64,000 nucleotides of DNA. Origin: Natronococcus sp. AD-5 (GTDB lineage Archaea > Halobacteriota > Halobacteria > Halobacteriales > Natrialbaceae). The DNA lies in assembly GCF_030734285.1 (NCBI RefSeq), contig NZ_CP132294.1, forward strand, positions 1,240,001-1,304,000, written 5' to 3'. Shown one piece after another: positions 18,436-26,167 of this stretch. Position 1 is the first letter of the stretch, and the number at the start of each line of letters is the position of its first letter. The position numbers and the translations under genes are program-made. Under the pieces are notes generated by a model. The model was given only the letters and a program-made list of their open reading frames with translations, searched no databases and had not been told where the DNA came from.

Positions 18436-18753
18436 ATGACTCGGTACACCCAAGCGGACTTCGACGGCGGCGGAGCCGAATCGATGGCGGTCAGTCAGCG
18501 CGTCGTCCGCGCGGTCGCGGCCGAACTCGACGCCGATCCGCTGGAGATGGATCGGCTCTACGAGGCAATCGACCCGGAGGGCCTGAACGCGCTGTTCGAG
18601 CCCACGAAGCGCGGTCTCGAGCGAGCGACGGGTACGGTGACCTTCCGGTACGCGAACTGTACCGTGACGGTCCGCGCCGACGGCGACGTCGAGGTAGTCG
18701 CGGAAGACGCGCGCGGATCCGCCTCGCGAACCGACCTGACTACCGCGAACTGA
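18436..18753 (+). CDS. HalOD1 output domain protein
   Basis: This 105-residue protein shows the HalOD1 pattern: a helical region with DPLEMDRLYEAIDPEGLNALF and a beta hairpin ending TVTFRYANCTVTVRADGDVEV. HalOD1 is a haloarchaeal output module often found alone or next to two-component and Bat-type genes. Here it follows the Bat-type regulator by 90 nt and precedes two small putative zinc proteins, suggesting one signalling unit. The ATG at 18436 begins the conserved part. Confidence 0.85.
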   Translation: MTRYTQADFDGGGAESMAVSQRVVRAVAAELDADPLEMDRLYEAIDPEGLNALFEPTKRGLERATGTVTFRYANCTVTVRADGDVEVVAEDARGSASRTDLTTAN

Positions 18754-18759
18754 TCCGCG

Positions 18760-18921
18760 ATGACCGCATCACGCACGACTCCCGTCACGGAGCGGTGCGA
18801 TCACTGCGGCGATCCCATCGACACGACGACGTGGCACCCCGCCGTCATCGAACGAGACGGCGACCGACGGCTGTTCACGTTCTGTGAACGGGAGTGTCAG
18901 GAACGCTGGCGGCGTCGATAA
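18760..18921 (+). CDS. Small zinc-binding protein (DUF7576-like)
   Basis: This 53-residue gene is short but convincing. It has CDHCGDPID near residue 14 and TFCERECQERW near residue 42, a four-Cys arrangement like treble-clef/MYM-type fingers. Its ATG is 6 nt after the HalOD1 stop and its stop is 10 nt before the next gene, so the three are likely co-transcribed. The family name is from memory; the function is unknown. Confidence 0.65.
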   Translation: MTASRTTPVTERCDHCGDPIDTTTWHPAVIERDGDRRLFTFCERECQERWRRR

Positions 18922-18931
18922 CACGATACCC

Positions 18932-19147
18932 ATGAGATACTGCCTTCACTGCGACTGGTACGCGAGTCGAACGGACGGCTTCGATACGCACGAACAGTCC
19001 CGGGCGGCCATCGACCACTTCCTCGACACGGGCCACGCGATCGACTCGATGCCCGAACCGTCGAGCGCCGAACCGGACCACACCCCGGAGTTCGACGCCG
19101 AGGGAGCGACGCGAATTCCGGTGAACGGCGTTCGGGACGGCGACTAG
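18932..19147 (+). CDS. Small Cys/His putative zinc protein
   Basis: This 71-residue protein starts MRYCLHCDWY and continues with DTHEQSRAAIDHFLDTGH, giving a C-x2-C ... H-x-H type site like a C2H2 finger. The last third is acidic and disordered. It ends the HalOD1-zinc protein string. I chose ATG 18932 because upstream codons overlap the previous gene. Function unknown. Confidence 0.65.
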   Translation: MRYCLHCDWYASRTDGFDTHEQSRAAIDHFLDTGHAIDSMPEPSSAEPDHTPEFDAEGATRIPVNGVRDGD

Positions 19148-19264
19148 CGGAGCGACGAAGCGACGACGCCGGTCTCGTCGGTCACGGTTGTCGCGGGCCG
19201 CCGTCGCCGCTCGCGATCCGCCTGGACCGAACGGTAAAAACGTCCGGATCGACTGCACCGAGAT

Positions 19265-20173
19265 ATGGAGGTTCTCGGCCGGTTGCTGGCGATGCTTGCG
19301 GTGTTGTTACTCGGAGCCGGACTGCGGTCGTCCGGCCTGTTGAACGCAGCCAGAACCGCACGGTTGAACGCCACCGCATACTACGTCGCCCTCCCAGCGC
19401 TCGTATTCGTCGCGACCTACGATCAGCCGGTCAGCGAACTCCTCTCGACGGAACTGCTCGCCGGATCGCTCGTCGTCGTGTTCGCGACCGGGGGGATCGC
19501 CTGGGTCGCCCACCGGAACCGTTTCTCGCAGGGTCGCCGGAGCGTCGCGATCATCCAGTCGTACCACTCCAATCTCGGTTATCTCGGCGTCCCGCTCGTC
19601 GCCGCCACGTTCGACGCGCGAGTGACCGCCATCGCGAGCGTCATCCTCGGATTCGTCACGCTGATCCAGTTACCGTTGACGATCGTCGTCCTCAGCGTGT
19701 TCAACGGAGCGAACGCCGCGATCGTCCGAGAACTGAAAAATCTCGCGACGAACCCCGTGCTGGGAGCGCTACTGGCCGGGCTGGCGATCGGCGAGGTCGG
19801 ACTCGTGATTCCAGCGACCGTGACGGCCGGGCTCGACGCCCTCGGCGCGCTCTCGCTCCCGCTCGCGTTGCTCTGCGTCGGCGCCGCGTTGCAGGTCGAT
19901 TCGCCGTCGCTCGACCTCGAGGCGACCGGCTCCGTCGTCGCGCTGAAACTCGGCTGTATGCCGCTGCTCGCGTGGGCGGTCTTCTCGCTGCTCGCCGTCG
20001 ACGCCGCGACGTTCACCGCGAGCGTCGTGATGCTCGGGATGCCGACCGCGGTGTCGACGTACGTCTACGCGAGCGAACTCGGCGGCGACGCGGAGTTCGC
20101 CTCGCTGAACGTCTTCGCCACGACGGTCGCGTCCGTCGCGACGCTGTTCGTTCTCATCACGATGATCGGGTAG
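19265..20173 (+). CDS. AEC family (auxin efflux carrier-like) transporter
   Basis: This 302-residue protein has ten predicted membrane segments in two halves of five, as in AEC carriers. Recognisable pieces are YYVALPALVFVATYD near the N-terminus, SYHSNLGYLGVPLVAATF in the first half and MPTAVSTYVYASELGGDAEFAS near the end. Substrates in prokaryotes are usually organic acids or amino acids. The ATG sits just after an AGAT; no clear ribosome binding site is visible. Confidence 0.85.
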   Translation: MEVLGRLLAMLAVLLLGAGLRSSGLLNAARTARLNATAYYVALPALVFVATYDQPVSELLSTELLAGSLVVVFATGGIAWVAHRNRFSQGRRSVAIIQSYHSNLGYLGVPLVAATFDARVTAIASVILGFVTLIQLPLTIVVLSVFNGANAAIVRELKNLATNPVLGALLAGLAIGEVGLVIPATVTAGLDALGALSLPLALLCVGAALQVDSPSLDLEATGSVVALKLGCMPLLAWAVFSLLAVDAATFTASVVMLGMPTAVSTYVYASELGGDAEFASLNVFATTVASVATLFVLITMIG

Positions 20174-20207
20174 CACGGCCACGAAACCGCGCCCGGACAA
20201 GGGCTGC

Positions 20208-20930
20208 CTATCTCGAGAAGAGTCCCACGAGACGGCCGAGCAGGCCGGGATCGTCGTCACCGGCTTCGGTCGTGTCGTCGCTCGAGTCGGCACCGTCTTC
20301 GCGATCGACCGATCCGGCGAGCGGTCCGGCGTCCGACGTGGTCTCGCCGCCGATCGTCGACTCCGGACTCTCGAGGTCGTCGACGCCCAGGTCGATCTCG
20401 TCGATCTCCGGCGTCGCGTCGCGGCCGTCGCCGGCTTCGGCCGCCCGGACGTCCGCGCCCGTGACGGTCCCCTGCTCGACGCGGGCCGCGAGCTCCTCGA
20501 GCGACTCCTCCCCGGCCTCGTCCGGAAGCGACGCCGCCGCATCGTCGACGAATGCGGCCGAATCCGCCTCGTCGGTGTGATCGCGGTCTTGATCGTCGGC
20601 AGCTGCGGTCGACTCGTTCGTCTCGTCGGCCGCCGGCGTCTCCCCCGACGAGTCGTCGACCGCTCTCGCTGCCGTCGTCGCCGGAGGCGAGTCGTCCGTC
20701 CCGTCTCCCGCCGTCGTCTCGGTCGCTTCGTCCGGCTCGGACGTGATCGTCGCGATACTGCTCGAGGACTCCGATTTCGAGTCGTTCAACGAGTCGAGGA
20801 TATCGTCGACGCTCTCGTCGGAGACGACGCGCTGCGGGCCGCCGCCGGGTTCGAAGTCGTCGGCGCCGTCCGCGTCGTCGGCCGACGCGCTCGAGTCGGC
20901 GGCCGACGGATCCGTGGATCGGTCGCTCAT
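20208..20930 (-). CDS. Acidic low-complexity protein, unknown function
   Basis: This 240-residue protein is dominated by Asp, Glu, Ser, Thr and Ala and is probably largely disordered. More ordered islands are SVDDILDSLND (about 39-50), EESLEELAARVEQGTVTGADVRAAE (about 145-170) and a C-terminal amphipathic LLGRLVGLFSR that could touch a membrane. The ATG at 20930 begins this composition; the longer frame upstream enters the YihY gene. No function can be assigned. It is convergent with the AEC gene. Confidence 0.65.
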   Translation of the reverse strand: MSDRSTDPSAADSSASADDADGADDFEPGGGPQRVVSDESVDDILDSLNDSKSESSSSIATITSEPDEATETTAGDGTDDSPPATTAARAVDDSSGETPAADETNESTAAADDQDRDHTDEADSAAFVDDAAASLPDEAGEESLEELAARVEQGTVTGADVRAAEAGDGRDATPEIDEIDLGVDDLESPESTIGGETTSDAGPLAGSVDREDGADSSDDTTEAGDDDPGLLGRLVGLFSR

Positions 20931-21016
20931 GGTGGAGGTGTGTCGCTGCCGTCGGCATAATCTTTCCCCATGAAACCGGTTCGATAAACGAACGGTTCCG
21001 AGCGATACTTCCGTCC

Positions 21017-21817
21017 TTACTCGGTCGCTTCCGCGAGGGTCGGGTGCGAGAGGACGACGTTGATGACGGCGCCCACGAGGATCAGGATACCCGCGAAGTA
21101 CAGCCAGGTGACGAACAGGATGACGGCACCGACGGCGCCGTAGGCGGCGTACCGGCCGGCGTTCGCCGCGTAAATCTGGAAGCCGACCTGGAGGATCGTC
21201 CACCCGACGGCGGCGAAGATCGCGCCCGGAAGGATCTCGCGGACGGCGACCGGAACCGGCGGCAACACGTAGTAGATCGGCAGGAAAACCAGGACCAGTC
21301 CGATCAACAGCGTCACCCAGCTGACCAGGCCGGCGAGCGGGATCGCGGCGGCGGCGATGCCGAGCATCGTCCCGACGACGATCATCAGTACGATCGCGCC
21401 GGCCCCCGCGAGAATCACGGTGAAGCCGTTCCGAATCTCGTCGAGTAGCGTCTCCTCGGCGACCTCGTCGTAGACCACGTCGAACGCGAGGCTGAGCCCG
21501 CGAAAGACCTTGAGCGCACCCCAGGACGCCACCACGAGCGCGACGGCCGTCGCCTGTGCGCGGCCGGCCTCCGTCGTGAGCGCCTCGACCACCAGCTCCT
21601 CCCCCGCGGGCGGGAGGAGGTCCCCGGCGACCAGTATCAGCCGCTCCGCGGCATCCTCGCCGTTGAACAGCGAGCCGACGACGAGCGCGAGCAAGACGAG
21701 CGGAATCAGCGAGACGAACGCGTAGTAGGCGAACCCGGCCGCGAGAAAGGAGATATGACGGTCGCTCGCCGTCCGATAGATCGACGCGATCGTCTCCGAC
21801 AGCTCCGACGTGTCCAT
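21017..21817 (-). CDS. YihY/virulence factor BrkB family membrane protein
   Basis: This 266-residue protein has six membrane segments. The N-terminal HISFLAAGFAYYAFVSLIPL and the late GRYAAYGAVGAVILFVTWLYFAGIL are the family hallmarks. The biochemical role in the family is unsettled. I chose the ATG at 21817; nine upstream codons add only basic residues. Confidence 0.88.
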   Translation of the reverse strand: MDTSELSETIASIYRTASDRHISFLAAGFAYYAFVSLIPLVLLALVVGSLFNGEDAAERLILVAGDLLPPAGEELVVEALTTEAGRAQATAVALVVASWGALKVFRGLSLAFDVVYDEVAEETLLDEIRNGFTVILAGAGAIVLMIVVGTMLGIAAAAIPLAGLVSWVTLLIGLVLVFLPIYYVLPPVPVAVREILPGAIFAAVGWTILQVGFQIYAANAGRYAAYGAVGAVILFVTWLYFAGILILVGAVINVVLSHPTLAEATE

Positions 21818-21904
21818 ACGGAGCCGTACGCGAACGGGACTCAAGAATCTACGACTTGCTTACAGTACGGAATCGCGGAGGGGCTGTCGGATGAGCGGCG
21901 ATCT

Positions 21905-22663
21905 CTACCACTCGTGACAGAAATTGTGCGTCGCGAAGACGCGGCCGTCGTCGTCGATGACGACGCCGACGCCCCCGCGGTCCCAGGTGTGAGGGATGTT
22001 CTCCTCTAAGATCGCCTCGCGGTGGTCGGTGGAGTTCATCCACTGGTCGACGAGTCCCTCGGCCAGCCCCTCCGCGGTCTGGTACTCGGCGGTTCCCCCG
22101 CCGTCGGGTTGCTCGACCGGTCTGTCGACCCAGGTCATGGCGATGTTCTCGCCGTACCCTCGACAGTAGTCGTCGACGTCGTTGAACCGGTCGTAGGGCT
22201 CCTCCCCGTCGGGGTTCGTGTGCGCGAAGTAGTCGCGCTCGGCCATGTCGTGACTGTGGGCGCGGGAGACGGAGGCGACCGTCCCGTCCCACTCGAGCGC
22301 CTCGAGCCCGTGGTCCGCCCGACGGTCGTTGACCTCGGCGTGGACGAAGTCCTCGACGTCCTCCGAGGAGATCGTCTCGACGTCGGTCTCGTGGCTCGTC
22401 TCGCCGGGATCGTCCGGATCGGTCACGTCCGGATCGCGTTCGCCGGCCGGCGGCGGCTCCGAACTCGGCGACGGCTGGCCGTCGATCTCGATCTCGTCGA
22501 TCTCCGCTATGTCGCCGACGAGCGACGGACCGATCAGGACGGCCCCGAGCGCGATCCCGCCGAGGAGGGCGGCGACGACGAGGAAGCTGATCAGTCCGCG
22601 CACCGCGGCGCGATCGGTGTGCCCGTCGTCCGCGGTCGGACGCACGGGACGGCGGTCTCCCAT
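21905..22663 (-). CDS. Membrane-anchored CAP (SCP/TAPS) domain protein
   Basis: This 252-residue protein has one N-terminal membrane anchor (about 22-50), an acidic Pro/Ser-rich stalk (about 60-95) and a C-terminal CAP domain. The domain shows VNDRRADHGLEALEWD, SRAHSHDMAERDYFAHTNPDG, YGENIA and VDQWMNSTDHREAIL, which hold the conserved His and Glu residues, and ends with THNFCHEW. The domain should face outside. Prokaryotic CAP proteins have mostly unknown roles, some in lipid or glycan binding. Confidence 0.88.
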   Translation of the reverse strand: MGDRRPVRPTADDGHTDRAAVRGLISFLVVAALLGGIALGAVLIGPSLVGDIAEIDEIEIDGQPSPSSEPPPAGERDPDVTDPDDPGETSHETDVETISSEDVEDFVHAEVNDRRADHGLEALEWDGTVASVSRAHSHDMAERDYFAHTNPDGEEPYDRFNDVDDYCRGYGENIAMTWVDRPVEQPDGGGTAEYQTAEGLAEGLVDQWMNSTDHREAILEENIPHTWDRGGVGVVIDDDGRVFATHNFCHEW

Positions 22664-22759
22664 CGTGCCGAACGTCGGGACTGCGAAACAAGAGCGTCGC
22701 GGTTGCTCGCAGTTGCTGACACGCCGATGAAACGATCGGGAAGTCGGCCGACCGGAGCG

Positions 22760-23062
22760 CTACTCCTCGCCGAAGATCGTCTCGTGAAAGCCGATCACGA
22801 GTCCGGGGACGACGGCCATGAAGAGGTGCTCCTCGAGCGGGATGCCGGCGACGTCGATCCCGGTCCGGAGTTTGATGTCGAAGACGCCGACTGCGAGGGT
22901 GTAGCGGTCCCAGGCGTACGCGATCGGGTAGAGCGCGAGGATCGTCACGCCCGCTTTGCGGAGCGCGTTCGCGCGCCGGAGCAAGAGGGCGGCGACGGCC
23001 CCCCAGAACAGTTCCGTCACGAGATACGTGTACCGACCGAAGACGCTGATATCGCGCACCAT
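22760..23062 (-). CDS. Half-size lycopene cyclase domain protein
   Basis: This 100-residue protein has three membrane segments and the signature PLEEHLFMAVVP at about 75-86, equivalent to the PxE(E/D) motif of CarR/CrtY-type lycopene cyclases. Canonical haloarchaeal CrtY is about twice this length and contains two such repeats. A single-repeat protein would need to dimerise or pair with another subunit, as in the bacterial crtYc/crtYd system. No carotenoid genes are nearby. Confidence 0.75.
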   Translation of the reverse strand: MVRDISVFGRYTYLVTELFWGAVAALLLRRANALRKAGVTILALYPIAYAWDRYTLAVGVFDIKLRTGIDVAGIPLEEHLFMAVVPGLVIGFHETIFGEE

Positions 23063-23165
23063 ACGCCGCGTACGATGGGTATTCTAAAAATCGTGACCCT
23101 GACGGCAGCCGGCAACACCGTGCAATACGTTAAATACGCCGGCGCGGGTATACGAGACCCGAACG

Positions 23166-24323
23166 ATGAATATCGCTGATATCGCCACGAAGGATTACAT
23201 CGAAGCGGACGTCGGCACGCGCATGGGGAAGGTCCGTTCAACGTTCGAGGACGGCAACCCCAAGGGGATCATCGTCACTGACGACGGGGAGTACGAGGGC
23301 GTCATCAGCGAGCGGGAGGTCCTCCAGTCTCACGTCGAGGACGACGCGAAGGTGGCGGCGCTGATCAAGCCCAGCCGCAACTCGGCCGCCCCGAAGATCG
23401 ACCGACAAGAAGACGTTCGTGAGACCGCCCGAGTGTTGATCGAGAGCAACGCGAAGGTCGCGCCGGTCTTCGAGAACGACGAGCTCTGGGGCGTCATCAC
23501 CGACGACGCGATCCTCGAGGCGGTCCTCGAGAACCTCGACACGCTCACCGTCGAGGACATCTACACCTCCGATCCGGTCACGCTCCAGGAGAACGACGGC
23601 GTCGGAAAGGCGATCAACCACCTACGGGAACACGGCATCTCGCGGCTGCCGATCCTGAACGAAAACGGCTACCTCACCGGGGTCGTGACGACTCACGACA
23701 TCGCCGACTTCGTCATCCGCAAGAGCAACTCGACGACGACGGGCGACCGGGTCGGCGACACCCAGCGGATGCTCGACGTTCCCGTCTACGATATCATGAC
23801 CGGTCCCGTCGAGACGACGACGCTCGACGCGACCGCCAAGGAAGCCGTCGAGACGATGCTCGAGAACGACTACGCGGGGCTGATGGTCACGCCCGAGGAC
23901 GACGATCGGATCGTCATCGGCGTCATCACCAAGACCGACGTCCTGCGGGCGCTGACGTTCACCGAGGAGGAACGGATGGACGTCCAGATCACGAACATCT
24001 CGATGCTCGATACGATCACTCGGGAGGGAATCGTCGAGAGCATCCAGGAAGTGTCGGACAAGTACGCCGACATGCAGGTGATGCACGCCCACGTCCGGTT
24101 CAAAGAGCACAAGGAGAAGCTCCGCGGGACGCCCCTGGTCAACTGCCAGGTCCGTCTGCGGACGAACAAGGGCCAGGTCGCCGGCACCGGCGAGGGCTAC
24201 GGCGCTGAGAACGCCTTCCGCGTCGCGCTCGAGAAACTCGAGCGCAACGTCCTCGAGGTCAAGGGCGTCACCAGCGACGAGGAGTACCGGGGTCAGCTCC
24301 TGCGCAAGCTGAACGAACTGTAG
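23166..24323 (+). CDS. Four-CBS-domain protein with HPF/RaiA-like C-terminal domain
   Basis: This 385-residue cytosolic protein starts with four CBS repeats (about 1-60, 65-125, 130-185, 205-270), including paired phrases such as EHGISRLPILNENGYLTGVVT and NDYAGLMVT. The last 115 residues (NISMLDTITREGIVES ... VRFKEHKEKLRG ... ENAFRVALEKLERNVLEVKG) read like the ribosome hibernation factor fold HPF/RaiA. CBS pairs bind adenine nucleotides, so an energy-sensing ribosome factor is plausible. Such proteins are widespread in haloarchaea, but I know of no proven role. Confidence 0.82.
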   Translation: MNIADIATKDYIEADVGTRMGKVRSTFEDGNPKGIIVTDDGEYEGVISEREVLQSHVEDDAKVAALIKPSRNSAAPKIDRQEDVRETARVLIESNAKVAPVFENDELWGVITDDAILEAVLENLDTLTVEDIYTSDPVTLQENDGVGKAINHLREHGISRLPILNENGYLTGVVTTHDIADFVIRKSNSTTTGDRVGDTQRMLDVPVYDIMTGPVETTTLDATAKEAVETMLENDYAGLMVTPEDDDRIVIGVITKTDVLRALTFTEEERMDVQITNISMLDTITREGIVESIQEVSDKYADMQVMHAHVRFKEHKEKLRGTPLVNCQVRLRTNKGQVAGTGEGYGAENAFRVALEKLERNVLEVKGVTSDEEYRGQLLRKLNEL

Positions 24324-24395
24324 CGGCACGATCGCACTGCCGTCGTCTCGCGCCTTCGACCGACTCGCTTTTCGCTGCGGACGATCCGCCCGAAA

Positions 24396-25151
24396 TCAGA
24401 ACTGTCCCGTCTCGTCGTCCCCCTCGAGTCCCGACTCCGTGATCCGGAACTGGACCGACTCGCCGACGGGCTTCGAGCGGTGTTTCTCGAGCGTCGCGCG
24501 GCGGTTCCCGCCACGGAAGCGTTCGATCCGGAGGACCGTCCCGGTCCAGTGCTCCAAGGTGTTGCCGCCGAGCGGGCGGGTCCGATCGGACTCGGGATCG
24601 GCGAACACCTGGTTCGTGAGGACGACCGCGAGGTCGTGTTTGCGCGCGAGCGAGAGCAGGTGGGTGATCTGGCGCGTGACGCTGCGCAGGGCCTCGCCGT
24701 CGCTGCCCTCGCCGGTTCGCTCGAGGCGGTAGAACCCCGTCGCGCTGTCTAAGACGATCAACGAGGCGCGCCGGGCGAACTCCTCGGCGTCGCGGACGGC
24801 CTCCTCCTGTTCGGCGAAGTCGAGCGCGTCCTCGATGACGATCCGCGAGGCGACGCTCTCGAGGTCGCCCGTCTCGTCGGTCGGCGTCGACTGCGCGTCG
24901 CGTTCGGCGACGCGCGCGTCGAGCAGTTGCTGGAACCGATCGACCGAGACGCCCTCGGTGTCGATGTAGACCGCGGTCTCGTCCCTGACGGCCGTCTCGA
25001 CGGCTGCCGAGAGCGCGAGGTTCGTCTTGCCGGCGGCCGGCGGCCCGTACAGTTGCGTGACGGTCCCGCGTTCGAACCCCCCACCGAGTAACTCGTCGAC
25101 CGGCGTACAGCCGGTCGGGATCGCCTCGTCGTTCACGGGTGCTCTTGGCAT
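24396..25151 (-). CDS. radB: DNA repair and recombination protein RadB
   Basis: This 251-residue RecA-fold ATPase has Walker A GPPAAGKTNL (about 36-45) and Walker B LIVLDSATG (about 134-142). It lacks the N-terminal helix-hairpin-helix domain of RadA and ends with EKHRSKPVGESVQFRITESGLEG, as in archaeal RadB. RadB assists RadA in homologous recombination. It is divergent from the RuvC-like gene, with about 90 nt between start codons. Confidence 0.93.
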   Translation of the reverse strand: MPRAPVNDEAIPTGCTPVDELLGGGFERGTVTQLYGPPAAGKTNLALSAAVETAVRDETAVYIDTEGVSVDRFQQLLDARVAERDAQSTPTDETGDLESVASRIVIEDALDFAEQEEAVRDAEEFARRASLIVLDSATGFYRLERTGEGSDGEALRSVTRQITHLLSLARKHDLAVVLTNQVFADPESDRTRPLGGNTLEHWTGTVLRIERFRGGNRRATLEKHRSKPVGESVQFRITESGLEGDDETGQF

Positions 25152-25241
25152 GTTACGAGCAAAAACCCCCCGAAATCGGTCGCGATCCGCTCGCCGATCG
25201 GCTCGCGTACGTTTATTCGAACCGGCGACGAAGGGACGGGC

Positions 25242-26006
25242 GTGATCGTCGTCGCTACGTCAGATTTCGAGGTGTACCACGGCGTCGTCAACGAACTCCG
25301 CGACCGCGGGTCCGCGTTCACGACCGTCGAACCCGGCGATGAACTCCCGGACGAAACCAGCGTCGTCGTCACCGGGGCCGACCACGCCGACGACTTCGCG
25401 GACGTTTCGACCATCGTCGCCGACCCCGACCAGCCGCGCCGCGCCGTCGACCAGGCCCTGACCGCGGTTCGCGGCGACGGCGGACGGACCGTCATCGGGG
25501 TCGATCCCGGACGAAAACCCGGAATCGCCGTGCTGGCGGGCGACGTGGTCGTCGCCGCCTTCCAGGTGCCCCTCGGCGACGCCGTCGACGTCATCCAGCG
25601 GGAGGTCAGCGAGGCCCCCTCGCCGGTGGTCCGGATCGGCGACGGCTCCCGCCTCCAGAGCGCGACCCTCGTCAACGATCTCGAGGACGTCCGCGTCGAA
25701 CTCGTCGACGAGACGGGAACGACGCCCTACCTGGGAACGGGCTCGCGGGGGATGGGCGACGTCCTCGCCGCCGTGAACATCGCCCGCCTCGAGGGCGAGG
25801 AAGTCGACGGCCGGGACATCGAACCGACGGCCGGCGAGCTCCAGATGATCAAAGATCGTGCGCGCGAGCAGAGCGACACGAACCGCGCGATCGACGAGAT
25901 GCTCGCCCGTCGCGTGGCCGCCGGCGAGTTGACGATCGACGAGGCGCTCGCGGAACACGGGGCGGACTCGAACGGGACCGACACCTCGAGCGGGAACGAC
26001 CGCTAA
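25242..26006 (+). CDS. RNase H-like (RuvC-fold) conserved archaeal protein
   Basis: In this 254-residue protein, the segment VIGVDPGRKPGIAVLAGD (about 84-101) has the DxGxxxG signature of RuvC/RNase H-like nucleases. Further acidic positions lie near VRIGDGSRLQ and VDETGTTPY, and MGDVLAAVNIARLEGEEV supplies the C-terminal part of the fold. The C-terminal 60 residues are helical and charged. It starts with GTG 25242, divergent from radB. A recombination or repair role is suggested by neighbour and fold but not shown. Confidence 0.7.
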   Translation: MIVVATSDFEVYHGVVNELRDRGSAFTTVEPGDELPDETSVVVTGADHADDFADVSTIVADPDQPRRAVDQALTAVRGDGGRTVIGVDPGRKPGIAVLAGDVVVAAFQVPLGDAVDVIQREVSEAPSPVVRIGDGSRLQSATLVNDLEDVRVELVDETGTTPYLGTGSRGMGDVLAAVNIARLEGEEVDGRDIEPTAGELQMIKDRAREQSDTNRAIDEMLARRVAAGELTIDEALAEHGADSNGTDTSSGNDR

Positions 26007-26167
26007 TCCTCCGGCGCCAGGGGGCTGTCGGCCCGTTCGACGTCCCATTCATGCGTATTACCGTCGACGCGCGCGGAGATAACTGCGTCAGCTCCGCGTT
26101 CGACCGCGACACCGGGACGAATCCGCGTTTCTCGTCTCGACGCTCGAGCGCAACCGCCCGGCTCCCG

